Shown: positions 9,345 to 18,488, counted from the stretch's first letter. The stretch: 64,000 nt of DNA from Fluviicola taffensis DSM 16823 (GCF_000194605.1 NC_015321.1:2046001-2110000), one strand, 5' to 3'. Notes: generated by a model not told the origin, from the letters alone. Made by a program: numbers and translations.

Positions 9345-9614
9345 CGTTTTAAGTTTTAAAGTTTAGACAAAGATGCGCCTTACTAACAATTTAGTAAAAC
9401 GGTTTAGTAATACTTCAATAGAGTGAGTTGCGATTTTCCGTACAGGTGATTTTAGAAGGAAAAGTATTGAGCAACCAGAAGATGTGATTCCTGTTTCTAA
9501 TCAAATCAGCGATATAAAATATTTTTTGGTAACTACTTTAGCTTTTTTATATTATTGAAAGTAACTTGGCTATAATCTGTCTTGCAGATTAGTATAACAC
9601 ATAAACGATATACA

Positions 9615-11237
9615 ATGAATCTTGATAAGTTTCTTTTCTATTTTGTATTCATTCTCTACGCGAGCTCTAACACACTCAACGCTCAAATAAAAAAAATATA
9701 TTATTCATTGGAAGAGGCCCTGAAAAATAAAGATCAGGTGTATCACTTGTCTTTGAAAGGTCACGTTTTAAATGAATTCCCTTCTTCCATATTTGAAATG
9801 AAAAATTTGAGGTCGTTGAATCTTTCCAACAATAACATCAAATATATTCCGGACTCTATACAATTACTTCCGATGATAGAATATCTTGATTTGTCGGGAA
9901 ACAAAATAGGAACTTTGCCAAACTCTTTTTGGTCACTAACATCATTAAAAGAACTTTCTCTTTCAAAAAACGATTTAAGCTCTTTATCAGGGTTAATTGG
10001 AACTTTAAATCAATTAGTATCGCTTGAATTAAGTGGAAATAGACTGAACACATTGCCGAGAGAAATAGGACTTTTAACTCAATTAAAAAAAATAGATCTC
10101 ACTAACAATAATCTAAGCTCGCTGCCAAAGTCATTTGGTGAGTTGAAGGATTTGGAGGAAATTTTTATCGCACACAACAGGATTTCTAAAGTCTCAAAAT
10201 CATGGTGCAGACTGCGGCAATTGAAAATCATGGATGCAGGAAATAACAGACTAAAAAAACTACCAAACCAGATCGTACAACTACAATTGCTCAGTGTACT
10301 TCTTCTGGATAGTAACCAACTTGTCTGTTTACCGAAGTCTTTTGGTCAGCTGGAGAACTTATCGGGAATTTACTTACAACATAATTCTCTTAAGCTATTG
10401 CCAGAATCTTTCACCAAATTGCACCTTATTACTTCGCTGGAAATTTCGGAAAATCGCATAACACGTTTGCTGTCATCCCTCAGCGAAATGCGCAATCTAA
10501 GGCAAATTTATGCTAGCAATAACCTCTTGTCTACCCTGCCGGATTCGATCGAAAAAATGAAAACTCTAATGATCGTCAAATTAGATCACAACCAATTTTC
10601 GACATTCCCGGAGTCTTTGCTGAAATCAAAAAGTATTATCGTACTTGATTTGCAACAGAATGGGCTGAAGCATGTGCCTGAACTGCATCTGAGTATGACG
10701 AATTTAGCAGATCTCTATTTGGATCAATTTCCGATTTCCGAGGCGATAAAAGAAATTAAACTTTACACTTCCATCGACTCAGCTCTCAAATACGCAAATG
10801 AGGTTTACAGGTTAGATCTTAGCTATCAAAAATTACAACGTTTGCCTGAAAGCTTCGGATCGTTATCCGAATTGCGCTGGCTCAACCTGAACTACAATCG
10901 GCTATCAGAACTCCCGGAATCCTTTAAAGACCTGAACAAGTTAAAATCCCTTTCAATTGTAGCGAATGGGCTGGAAACGATTGATTCAGCAATCTGTTAT
11001 TTGGATGCGTTGGAAGAACTTCAGTTGAATGGTAATAAACTTTCTTTTGTTCCTGATTGCATAGTTCAACTGAACAACCTGGAAACATTTAATTTGCAGC
11101 AGAATTATATTGAGCAATTACCGGATTCTTTTTTCGAACTTAAAAATCTGAAAACACTGATCTTATATGGAAATAACTTAAAGCATTACCGGGCGTTATT
11201 TGAAGAAAAAATGCCAAACTGTTCAATTGTTTTTTAA
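9615..11237 (+). CDS. Secreted leucine-rich-repeat protein (first of a tandem pair)
   Basis: A TTG at 9582 is in frame, but the ATG at 9615 directly precedes the signal peptide MNLDKFLFYFVFILYAS and is preferred (540 residues). The mature protein is almost entirely 23-residue leucine-rich repeats of the LPxSfgqLxxLxxLxLxxN type. Two blocks of repeats each start with a similar cap: YYSLEEALKNKDQVYHLSL near the N-terminus and YTSIDSALKYANEVYRLDL near residue 390. No T9SS sorting domain is present, so the destination is probably periplasm or outer membrane by another route. The next gene is a paralogue 8 bp downstream, so both likely form one transcript. Such proteins usually bind other proteins; no partner can be named. 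Confidence 0.88.
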   Translation: MNLDKFLFYFVFILYASSNTLNAQIKKIYYSLEEALKNKDQVYHLSLKGHVLNEFPSSIFEMKNLRSLNLSNNNIKYIPDSIQLLPMIEYLDLSGNKIGTLPNSFWSLTSLKELSLSKNDLSSLSGLIGTLNQLVSLELSGNRLNTLPREIGLLTQLKKIDLTNNNLSSLPKSFGELKDLEEIFIAHNRISKVSKSWCRLRQLKIMDAGNNRLKKLPNQIVQLQLLSVLLLDSNQLVCLPKSFGQLENLSGIYLQHNSLKLLPESFTKLHLITSLEISENRITRLLSSLSEMRNLRQIYASNNLLSTLPDSIEKMKTLMIVKLDHNQFSTFPESLLKSKSIIVLDLQQNGLKHVPELHLSMTNLADLYLDQFPISEAIKEIKLYTSIDSALKYANEVYRLDLSYQKLQRLPESFGSLSELRWLNLNYNRLSELPESFKDLNKLKSLSIVANGLETIDSAICYLDALEELQLNGNKLSFVPDCIVQLNNLETFNLQQNYIEQLPDSFFELKNLKTLILYGNNLKHYRALFEEKMPNCSIVF

Positions 11238-11245
11238 CATCCCGA

Positions 11246-12973
11246 ATGGGTCGACAAACAGATATGATGATGAAACTAATTTTATTTATTCTATTGATCT
11301 TTTCATTCAGGGCACAAGGATTAGCGCAACCGGACAAAATATTCTTCGACCTCGAAGAAGCCGCACGAAATCCTTCGGATGTTTACAAACTATTTCTGAA
11401 CAGCCAAAGCATCAAGAACTTCCCTATCAGTATTCTTAGCATGAAAAATTTGGAGGAGTTACACCTAAGCTCTAACCTGATTCCAGTTATTCCGGAGGAA
11501 ATAGACAAACTTGAAAATCTTAAATTCCTGGACCTAAAAGGAAATAGTTTGGATAATCTCCCTGCTTCCTTTCGAAACCTGAACAAACTTGAACATCTGT
11601 CAATTGAAACCAATAAATTTAAAGAGTTGCCCGATGAACTTAGCTTGCTAAAGAAGTTGAGGATCTTGAAAATACGGGAAAATCAAATTCATTCACTTCC
11701 TGAATTTCGAGAAGGATTTACGGCATTGAGTATGCTCTATATTGATGATATCAATCTTTCCTCCGATTGGCAGAAATACAAAGTATACACCAATCTGAAA
11801 AAAGCAAAAGAGAGTCCTTCAATTGTTTACCATTTGGATTTATCCGTTCAATTCACACTTCCTCGCCCTCTTGATTTTAGTAGTTTTACCGAGCTCAAAA
11901 CACTCAATCTCTCTTATTGCGACCTTAAAGAATTCCCAATGTCAATAATGACATTAACGCATTTGGAGTACTTGCATCTCGGCAGAAATAACTTTCTCAG
12001 TGTTCCGGCTGAAATTGCTCAGTTAAGTCATTTGAAGTATCTGGATTTTAGTGAGAATAACTTAACAACCATTCCACAAGAAATCGGAAGACTCAGCGAC
12101 CTGAAGGAATTGAACTTGGCCTTTAATCAAATCAAAGAATTGTCGGAGAATTTAGGAGAACTTTCTAAACTCACGAAACTGAATCTCACCAAGAACGCGT
12201 TTCAGCAGCTTCCAAATGCTATTGGGCAATTAAAACTTCTGGAAGAGTTGCATATTGGATTCAACGATTTTCTAACAAAAATCCCAGAATCTATTGGAGA
12301 TTTGTCACATCTTCGGCGGCTGACCGTCCCGAAAAGTGGGCTCATCTCCCTTCCTGAATCCATTGGAAAATTAAATCAACTTGAATTGCTCAGTATGTTT
12401 AACAACAGAATTCGTGTTTTACCTGAAAGCTTTGGTGATTTAGAGAGCCTTAAATACTTACGCATTCATAAAAACAAACTGACTCAATTGCCCGATTCTT
12501 TTGGTAATCTCCGACTATTAAAGGAGCTTGATCTTAGTGAAAACCGATTGACGACATTACCCGCTTCAATCGAGTACATGGAAAATTTGACAATACTAGT
12601 GCTCGACAATAATGAACTAACAACTTTACCTTTTTCCATCGGTCAATTGGAGTGTTTAACTTCATTAAGTGCTTATATAAACACGATTAAAACCCTTCCA
12701 TCATCTTTGGGGAAACTCAAGAACTTGGAGAACTTAAATTTAAGTTACAACAATATTCAAAAATTACCCCGATCAATTCGACATTTATCCAGTTTGTTCG
12801 TTCTTGATATATCGGACAACAAATTTTCTCGTTTTCCAAAAGTGATCTTTCGACTTCATCAGCTGAAGAAATGTAATCTGGAAGAGAATGACAACCTTTT
12901 TATGAACGAAAAGAAAATGCAAAAGGTTCAGTCAAAACTCCCGGGTTGTAAATTTCGCTTTCCTGCGAATTGA
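11246..12973 (+). CDS. Secreted leucine-rich-repeat protein (second of a tandem pair)
   Basis: Paralogue of the preceding gene, 575 residues from the ATG at 11246; ATGs at 11264-11270 are equally possible because the signal peptide proper is MKLILFILLIFSFRAQGLAQ. It repeats the architecture of its neighbour: a cap FFDLEEAARNPSDVYKLFL, several LRRs, a second cap YTNLKKAKESPSIVYHLDL near residue 195, then about 13 LRRs of the LPESiGxLxxLxxL class. There is no C-terminal sorting domain. The same order, the same caps and the 8-bp spacing indicate a tandem duplication followed by divergence. Confidence 0.88.
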   Translation: MGRQTDMMMKLILFILLIFSFRAQGLAQPDKIFFDLEEAARNPSDVYKLFLNSQSIKNFPISILSMKNLEELHLSSNLIPVIPEEIDKLENLKFLDLKGNSLDNLPASFRNLNKLEHLSIETNKFKELPDELSLLKKLRILKIRENQIHSLPEFREGFTALSMLYIDDINLSSDWQKYKVYTNLKKAKESPSIVYHLDLSVQFTLPRPLDFSSFTELKTLNLSYCDLKEFPMSIMTLTHLEYLHLGRNNFLSVPAEIAQLSHLKYLDFSENNLTTIPQEIGRLSDLKELNLAFNQIKELSENLGELSKLTKLNLTKNAFQQLPNAIGQLKLLEELHIGFNDFLTKIPESIGDLSHLRRLTVPKSGLISLPESIGKLNQLELLSMFNNRIRVLPESFGDLESLKYLRIHKNKLTQLPDSFGNLRLLKELDLSENRLTTLPASIEYMENLTILVLDNNELTTLPFSIGQLECLTSLSAYINTIKTLPSSLGKLKNLENLNLSYNNIQKLPRSIRHLSSLFVLDISDNKFSRFPKVIFRLHQLKKCNLEENDNLFMNEKKMQKVQSKLPGCKFRFPAN

Positions 12974-13003
12974 TGAAACATGAATAGCGATTTTCTATAA
13001 AAC

Positions 13004-13074
13004 AAAAAAGGTTGCCAAAACCCGCTCTCATTCTCATCCCGATGGCTATCGGGACTCGCTCTGAAAAAAAAGCG
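13004..13074. repeat. Intergenic repeat, copy 1
   Basis: About 70 bp starting AAAAAAGGTTGCCAAAA and containing a small hairpin TCCCGAT-GGCT-ATCGGGA followed by CTCGCTCTGA and an A-run. It is nearly identical to 16752-16820. It occupies the 299-bp gap between the LRR gene and the VIT-family gene; the rest of that gap shows nothing recognisable. Confidence 0.75.
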
Positions 13075-13272
13075 TCCACATTTAACTAGTAAGAGCTTCG
13101 AAGTCGTAAATGGAATTAATTAACTGATTTATATCATTGTAAACTTGATTTATTCTGGATATCCTTGTTTATTAAATTCCTTTTCCTAATTTAAAACTTC
13201 ATGTTAGGAATCAGCTAAATATAGCTAAGGAAGATATCGAGTAATCCCATCACTGATGAATTTGTAGAAACT

Positions 13273-13992
13273 ATGAAAAAGAAATCTGAATTACTGACAA
13301 TTGACAACTATTTGGATAATCACTTTATTCATCGCAGTAATTGGTTAAGAGCAACTGTTTTGGGTGCAAATGATGGGATTATTTCATTATCCAGTCTTGC
13401 AATAGGAATTGCAACAGCAAGTGATTCAAGAGAACCTATAGTTTTGGCAACTGTAGCCGGTTTGGTAGCCGGAGCTTTATCTATGGCTGCTGGCGAATAT
13501 GTTTCTGTAAGTTCTCAAACCGATACCGAAAAGGCAGATATTGAACGGGAAATTGAAGAACTGAAGGAAATGCCGGAACAGGAATTGAATATTTTAGCTC
13601 AGATTTATGAAAAGAGAGGGTTGAAAAAGGAAACTGCTATGCAGGTTGCTATGGAGTTGACGGAGCACAATGCGCTGGATGCTCATGTAAGAGATGAATT
13701 AGGAATAAATGAGGTAAGTCAAGCCAAACCAATACAGGCAGCCATGGCATCGTGTGGAGCATTTTCAATCGGAGGAGCTTTACCCTTATTGGTTGTTTTG
13801 TTTGCTCCAGTTCAAGTGATGGAATATTGGCTATATGGTTTTACCATCTTGTTCCTAGCTATCTTGGGAATAATTTCGGCAAGAACGGGTGGTTCAAAAG
13901 TACCAAAAGCTGTCATGAGAATTACTATTTGGGGCACGCTGGCAATGGGCTTATCCGCATTGGTCGGTTATCTCTTTGGAGTGAATGTTTAA
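13273..13992 (+). CDS. VIT1/CCC1-family Fe/Mn transporter
   Basis: The 239-residue protein matches the VIT1/CCC1 (DUF125) family: N-terminal helices with LGANDGIISLSSLAIGIA and GALSMAAGEYVSVSSQ, a hydrophilic middle section rich in Glu (EREIEELKEMPEQELN) that forms the cytoplasmic metal-binding domain, and three C-terminal helices. Family members export or sequester Fe2+/Mn2+ across the membrane by proton antiport. The length is standard. The next gene starts 20 bp after its stop, so the two are probably co-transcribed. Confidence 0.92.
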   Translation: MKKKSELLTIDNYLDNHFIHRSNWLRATVLGANDGIISLSSLAIGIATASDSREPIVLATVAGLVAGALSMAAGEYVSVSSQTDTEKADIEREIEELKEMPEQELNILAQIYEKRGLKKETAMQVAMELTEHNALDAHVRDELGINEVSQAKPIQAAMASCGAFSIGGALPLLVVLFAPVQVMEYWLYGFTILFLAILGIISARTGGSKVPKAVMRITIWGTLAMGLSALVGYLFGVNV

Positions 13993-14012
13993 TAAAATAA
14001 AATTGTATTATT

Positions 14013-14492
14013 ATGAATGATGCTCATTTTCATTTGGTGGTAAATCATCTGCCGCTGATTTTTCCGCTGGTCGGAGCAATTGTGTTGGTAACAGGAATCC
14101 TTTCCCGTTCCGAACCCATTAAACGCACAGGTTATTTCGTTTTTATTTTAGGTTCTATTGCTACCATTCTGGCTATGTCGAGTGGTGAAGGAGCGGAAGA
14201 AGTTGTTGAAGAAATCAAAGGTGTTTCACAAAATTTTATTCATGAGCATGAGGAGAAAGCCGAACTTTTCGCCTTATTATCTTACGGCCTGGGATTGATT
14301 TCACTTCTATCCCTGTGGTTCAGCTGGAAACAAAAAAGACTTTCCAAACCTGCAAGTTTGATTGTACTAGCTTTCTCCTTCGTTGTATTATTCTTCGGAA
14401 AACAAACTGGAACTTCCGGAGGTGAAATCCGTCATACGGAAATCCGTGAAAATGAAGTAATATCCAGAAACTCAAATGAACATAATGAATAA
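14013..14492 (+). CDS. DUF2231-like four-helix membrane protein
   Basis: The 159-residue protein has four predicted helices and begins HFHLVVNHLPLIFPLVGAIV; the H-x-x-x-N-H-L-P motif in helix one is characteristic of DUF2231-type membrane proteins, whose histidines are thought to face a cofactor or metal. Other helices are VFILGSIATILAMSSG, FALLSYGLGLISLLSLW and LIVLAFSFVVLFFG. It follows the VIT-family transporter by 20 bp and precedes a broken bestrophin-like gene by 6 bp, so all three probably formed one operon of ion-related membrane proteins. The function is unknown. Confidence 0.7.
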   Translation: MNDAHFHLVVNHLPLIFPLVGAIVLVTGILSRSEPIKRTGYFVFILGSIATILAMSSGEGAEEVVEEIKGVSQNFIHEHEEKAELFALLSYGLGLISLLSLWFSWKQKRLSKPASLIVLAFSFVVLFFGKQTGTSGGEIRHTEIRENEVISRNSNEHNE

Positions 14493-14498
14493 TTAAAC

Positions 14499-14836
14499 GA
14501 TGATTACAACAGAAAAACAAGGGGGTTGCAACTCGTAAAAATAGTCTCGCCTTATTTGGCATTTTCATTTATTCGTTAATTATTTTTGGTACAGAAGAAT
14601 ATTTAGGAGATCAGATCTATCAAATTCCAACTCAAATTGGTTCAGTTTTCGGATTAGCAATTGCATTTTTTTTAGGATTCAGGATGAACTCCGCATATGA
14701 TCGGTGGTGGGAAGCAAGAAAAATATTCGGTGAGTTAACAAATAACACCAGAAGTTTTGTCACTAAAATCTATGTCTATTACGGAAATGAGTACAATAGC
14801 GCGGGTTTCGGAAGGTGCGACCTTCAAAAATATTAG
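14499..14836 (+). pseudogene. Truncated, frameshifted bestrophin-family (UPF0187) channel gene
   Basis: An ATG at 14499 reads MITTEKQGG and then hits a stop; a shift within the G5 run at 14521-14525 leads into a frame that encodes about 100 residues with clear bestrophin features, including FFLGFRMNSAYDRWWEARKI followed by FGELTNNTRSF, up to a TAG at 14834. Intact bacterial bestrophins are about 280-300 residues, so the C-terminal two thirds are missing. Both the shifted start and the abrupt end mark it as a remnant. Sequence after the break resembles decayed tRNA-flanking DNA. The intact protein would have been an anion channel co-expressed with the two genes upstream. Confidence 0.75.
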
Positions 14837-14843
14837 ACATAAA

Positions 14844-14874
14844 AAAACGGTAACCAAAAATTGATTACCGTTTT
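14844..14874. terminator. Terminator-like hairpin after bestrophin remnant
   Basis: Ten-base arms AAAACGGTAA and TTACCGTTTT with an 11-base loop, A-run before and T-run after, so it could act on both strands. It has the same position relative to the tRNA-like remnant at 14881 as the real tRNA terminator has to the tRNA at 16901. Confidence 0.65.
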
Positions 14875-14880
14875 ACTAGT

Positions 14881-14910
14881 AGCGGGTAAGCGACCAGTAT
14901 CGAACAAGGA
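14881..14910 (-). other. Possible decayed tRNA 3' end
   Basis: On the minus strand this reads GTTCGATACTGGTCGCTTAC followed by CCGCTAC, resembling a T-loop plus an acceptor 3' strand, and it parallels the 3' end of the real tRNA at 16901-16973. The T-stem does not pair properly and no anticodon or D-arm was found upstream, so it is at most a remnant. Confidence 0.25.
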
Positions 14911-15119
14911 GTTAATAGAAGATATTCAAAGTTTAAATTCAATCAAACTCCCCATATCGGATTGAAATATTAATCATAAGAAGCTTGTATTTCGAACCAT
15001 GAGGTTAGATTATAGCGATAACCAGTAAGACATCAAACTATTATTTTGGCCTTAACTTAGTTCCGTGTAAGGTGTAACTTCAGCAAGGATGAGATGTTAT
15101 ACGGACCAACAATTGACTA

Positions 15120-16736
15120 ATGATGACACAAACTCTTTTTTACCGTTTAATTTTAATGCTGTTGCTCAATGGAAGTGTTTTTTCTTCTCGGTCTCAGGTA
15201 TTGCTACAGAATTATACCCTGCGAAGATGGGATAATGAAAGATTCATTGTGGGGGTTTCCCCAGACACGAACCAGACTGAAATTCTTATTCGACCGGATT
15301 CCACTATACAGCATATCCTGAATAAGGCTACGAAACAGGATCGTAGCTCTCGCATACAGTTTAATGCATCAGGATGTAAGAGCAATACTCTTGTCAATCG
15401 CTTGGAAGTAACAATCGACCGACAAGGTGTGCTAGAGAAAACTCAGGGGCCTTACACTGTTGGTTTTGATGGACTTTCCTGTAAACGCACCCTGCTATTA
15501 GGAAATGTGCCCCTGAAAGCGGCAGAGCGTCGAAAAGTCAGATGGCTGGATCTCTATGACCGGCAAGTCATCCCTGATCTGAATGGCTTTAAAAGGCTCG
15601 AGACGGTTTATATCAATCACGACGTCTACAACCCGTCCATATCCGTAAATCATGAATATTTTGACTTTTATTATCCCGGTGACTTATTCCTATGGCGAAA
15701 ATTCTACAACAAGGTTTCCCTGAAAAGTATTCATGTTGATGTATCTTATGATGGCTACGATTTCTATCGTGCAGGTTATATCAGCTTTTTGGATGCCCCG
15801 AATGATAGCCTGGTAGCTCTGCCGCAACTCCATGCGCTGCACTTGGAAAACATCGATTATTTCACTGTAAATTTTGGAGAGCTAAAAAAACTAGATTACC
15901 TGGCTCTTTCCGGATTACAGCGTGCAGAAATGATTAATCTGGCAATTGTCATGAAATCATTCGGGAAAAACCCGGACTCAGGAGCCTGGTCGTGGTATTT
16001 GGAAAAAGCCGACGTTTCGCGCTTGCCTTCGATTAACCCGAATGGTGTTTTTGAAACTTTTTATGCCAATGGAACAAAGTTGTGTTTCGGTACTTTCCGC
16101 AATGGCAAACCTGATGGGATCTGGGGCTTTTGGGACGAAAAAGGAAAGCTGGTACAGGAGCGTATCTATGCCAATGGTAACCGAACAGGAAACTGGATTT
16201 TTAAAGCAGAAAACACCGAAGAACCGGAAGCTGACACCTCATTGATGTTAACTTATTCGAATGATCAGCTGGTTATGCGGACCGAATTTACCCAAGGTGA
16301 AGCTTACTATTTCGATAGTGGTCATGATAGACAGTTCGGAGAACGCGCACGTGGAATTAATCGTGTCACAATCCGGACAGGCTCCAATCCTTCTGTAAAA
16401 CGTGAAAATGACGTCATTAATATAGCGAATGGAGATACGATGAAAAGCATCCGTGAATTGTACTCACTTTCCGGTGAGGAATGGAGTTACTCGAAGGCTT
16501 TCTATTGTAAAAGCTGTCAAGACGATTTCTCGTATGACTTCAAAGGAAAAATGGGTTTTCCGGCATATTTTAATCGTAAAACGGAAGGAACAAAGAATCC
16601 TAAACGAAAACAAGTTATAGAGATCGATTTAAAAGCGTGCACAATCAGACATTCGGAAGAAGAATCCATTGGGAACGAAATCAAACGTACACAATATGAA
16701 CGTCCGATTGATCCGGAAGAGTGGAAATGTAATTAA
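15120..16736 (+). CDS. Secreted protein with MORN-like repeats, unknown function
   Basis: The product is 538 residues with a probable signal peptide (FYRLILMLLLNGSVFSSRSQ). The middle has weak leucine-rich character (LPQLHALHLENIDYF, LKKLDYLALSGL), and residues 305-370 carry MORN-like repeats of the antitoxin-YwqK type (NGVFETFYANGTKLCFGTF, NGKPDGIWGFWDEKGKLVQE, NGNRTGNWIF). The C-terminal 150 residues include a C-x-x-C pair (CKSCQDDF) and match nothing I recognise. There is no T9SS domain. Base composition is slightly richer in GC than the neighbours. It stands alone between repeat-containing intergenic regions. Confidence 0.7.
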   Translation: MMTQTLFYRLILMLLLNGSVFSSRSQVLLQNYTLRRWDNERFIVGVSPDTNQTEILIRPDSTIQHILNKATKQDRSSRIQFNASGCKSNTLVNRLEVTIDRQGVLEKTQGPYTVGFDGLSCKRTLLLGNVPLKAAERRKVRWLDLYDRQVIPDLNGFKRLETVYINHDVYNPSISVNHEYFDFYYPGDLFLWRKFYNKVSLKSIHVDVSYDGYDFYRAGYISFLDAPNDSLVALPQLHALHLENIDYFTVNFGELKKLDYLALSGLQRAEMINLAIVMKSFGKNPDSGAWSWYLEKADVSRLPSINPNGVFETFYANGTKLCFGTFRNGKPDGIWGFWDEKGKLVQERIYANGNRTGNWIFKAENTEEPEADTSLMLTYSNDQLVMRTEFTQGEAYYFDSGHDRQFGERARGINRVTIRTGSNPSVKRENDVINIANGDTMKSIRELYSLSGEEWSYSKAFYCKSCQDDFSYDFKGKMGFPAYFNRKTEGTKNPKRKQVIEIDLKACTIRHSEEESIGNEIKRTQYERPIDPEEWKCN

Positions 16737-16751
16737 AAGCAGAAAATACGG

Positions 16752-16820
16752 AAAAAGGTTGCCAAAACACACTCTCGTTCTCATCCCGATGGCTATCGGG
16801 ACTCGCTCTGAGAAAAAAGT
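16752..16820. repeat. Intergenic repeat, copy 2
   Basis: Near-identical to 13004-13074: GGTTGCCAAAAC start, the TCCCGAT-GGCT-ATCGGGA hairpin, CTCGCTCTGA and an A-run. The opening GGTTGCCAAA also occurs at 18461 inside an intact terminator. Confidence 0.75.
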
Positions 16821-16859
16821 GTTGTAGGAATGAGTGTGAGAGCGGGACTAGAGGAAAAG

Positions 16860-16895
16860 AAAAAAGCATAACCACTTTCGTAATTACGCTTTTTT
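16860..16895 (-). terminator. tRNA terminator
   Basis: Arms AAAAAGC and GCTTTTT, extended by a partly paired ATAA/TTAC segment, lie just downstream of the tRNA on the minus strand and end in a T-run. Confidence 0.6.
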
Positions 16896-16900
16896 CTTTG

Positions 16901-16973
<73 letters not shown>

Positions 16974-17039
16974 ATATATCTTTATAACTATTGCTATTTC
17001 TAAATTTCATTTCTAACAGACGTTTCCGTTAGTGGAGTG

Positions 17040-17069
17040 CAAAGATACGCACTTTTTATTGATATGCAA
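17040..17069 (-). promoter_or_regulatory. Promoter of tRNA-fMet
   Basis: On the minus strand: TTG (-33), a 19-base spacer, then TATCTTTG (-7), an exact match to the Bacteroidota sigma-A consensus TTG-N19-TAnnTTTG, placed 66 bp upstream of the tRNA. Confidence 0.85.
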
Positions 17070-17103
17070 GGGTTTTAGGAAAAAGTTTTTTAAAAATTCT
17101 TCT

Positions 17104-17859
17104 TCACCCAAAAAACAAAATCAGCAAAATGATCAACAGAATTACTGAAAGCCATATTTCATTCGGATAGCTTTGATAAAAGGATGGTCGCCTTTTTGGA
17201 AGCTCTTTAAAATTCGTTTTTTGGGTGATAACAGGCTCTGGTTTTTCCTTCAAGAAAAAGCAATCCTTCGAATAAAATTCGGGATACATGGTATCATTTG
17301 CATAATAGAGGTTGTTCTCAATAAAACCAGGCAAGAAATAGTCAATATCAGATCTGCTTAATTCTCCACCAGATGAGCCCCAGCCGATTAAATGATCCAA
17401 TTCTCCGTTTTTTGAATAGTAAAACCAGTAATATACAATTCCATCATGGAATGATTTGAATAACTCATCTGATTGATTTTTTTCATCAAAACTACCTCTA
17501 TATATTTCCTCCTGTAGGTGATTGTAAACAAATGAATTTCCTCCAGTATAAACCAGATCTTCTCCTTCATACCAATGATTTATTTCGATGATATAATCCA
17601 AATAAGGCTCTCTTTTGACCAGAATAATGGAACCGGTAGGATACTCCGAACGCAGTTTAGATAGTAATTCAGTTACATCATCCAACGTAGAGGTATACCA
17701 GTAAATGCTATCAGGAACATGTTTGTAAAAACACTCTTTTTTGAGAATCTGACCATCCACACAAAAAATTCGGCAGTAGGAACCCTCTTCCAATGCTTTC
17801 TGCTCAGAAATCGGCTTTTCTAAATGTCTTGATTCGTAGCGAATCTCGAATTTTTCCAT
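17104..17859 (-). CDS. Unknown protein with C-terminal membrane anchor
   Basis: I do not recognise the family. The 251-residue product is hydrophilic and rich in aromatic residues (YYWFYYSKNGELDHLIGWG) and ends in one strong membrane helix (IWLSVILLIILLILFF) followed by a Gly, with no N-terminal signal peptide. This is the layout of a tail-anchored protein with its main domain in the cytoplasm. It starts at the ATG at 17859. A -7-like TATATTTG lies 34 bp upstream on the minus strand without a matching -33 element. The neighbour upstream is another unknown membrane protein on the same strand. Confidence 0.7.
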   Translation of the reverse strand: MEKFEIRYESRHLEKPISEQKALEEGSYCRIFCVDGQILKKECFYKHVPDSIYWYTSTLDDVTELLSKLRSEYPTGSIILVKREPYLDYIIEINHWYEGEDLVYTGGNSFVYNHLQEEIYRGSFDEKNQSDELFKSFHDGIVYYWFYYSKNGELDHLIGWGSSGGELSRSDIDYFLPGFIENNLYYANDTMYPEFYSKDCFFLKEKPEPVITQKTNFKELPKRRPSFYQSYPNEIWLSVILLIILLILFFG

Positions 17860-17930
17860 GGAAAGGTCTTTTTTTCTTAAGGGTATTCAGCACAAATATA
17901 AGTTAGAAAAATGCTTGTTTTGGATTATCC

Positions 17931-18419
17931 TCATTTCAAAATGGTATCAATCCGATGAAATCTTTTCGAACGAGCTGTTTGGATAAAACCGAAGATGTTC
18001 AATCCGATTAAAATTCCATAAAACATCATCCCAAGTTGATAATGAATGGTGAGATCTGCGCCATCGCTGTTGCATTCAACACCATTGATGTATGCTTTTA
18101 ACCAGAGCGGGAAAAGAGCAAGTAGCAACGATTGAACACTCAAAAATGCAAGAACTACGGCTTTACTTTTAACAAACAATGCTATAAGCGACAAAGCTGA
18201 AAAAAGTAGCATAAAGATGAGTTGAAATCCAACTGCGAAACGAATTCCCCAAAAAGCAAAATCTTTGCCAGTTATGGTTCCTCCGTAAATGTAAACATCA
18301 GGGATAGTTGGACCATAATTTTTAAAACCCAGTGGACCAATTTCCATCCAAACAAAGGGGATGAAAAGACAAGTTAGCGAAAGAAATGTGGAGATTAAAA
18401 GAATTATGCGGTAGCTCAT
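17931..18419 (-). CDS. Unknown four-helix membrane protein
   Basis: The 162-residue protein has four predicted helices: IILLISTFLSLTCLFIPFVW, FQLIFMLLFSALSLIALFV, VVLAFLSVQSLLLALFPLWL and MMFYGILIGLNIFGFIQTA. Between helices one and two is a polar loop and between three and four a short extracytoplasmic loop with one Cys. No family or motif is recognised. It is on the same strand as the tail-anchored protein 71 bp downstream. Confidence 0.65.
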   Translation of the reverse strand: MSYRIILLISTFLSLTCLFIPFVWMEIGPLGFKNYGPTIPDVYIYGGTITGKDFAFWGIRFAVGFQLIFMLLFSALSLIALFVKSKAVVLAFLSVQSLLLALFPLWLKAYINGVECNSDGADLTIHYQLGMMFYGILIGLNIFGFIQTARSKRFHRIDTILK

Positions 18420-18456
18420 GAGCTATTTAACGCATAGTGGATTGAAATAGTATGAA

Positions 18457-18484
18457 AAAAGGTTGCCAAACCTGACAACCTTTT
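18457..18484. terminator. Perfect 9-bp-arm terminator
   Basis: Arms AAAAGGTTG and CAACCTTTT around a 10-base loop, A-run before and T-run after, so it can act in both directions. It follows the small ORF at 18489-18620 on the minus strand by 4 bp. Confidence 0.8.
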
Positions 18485-18488
18485 ATAT

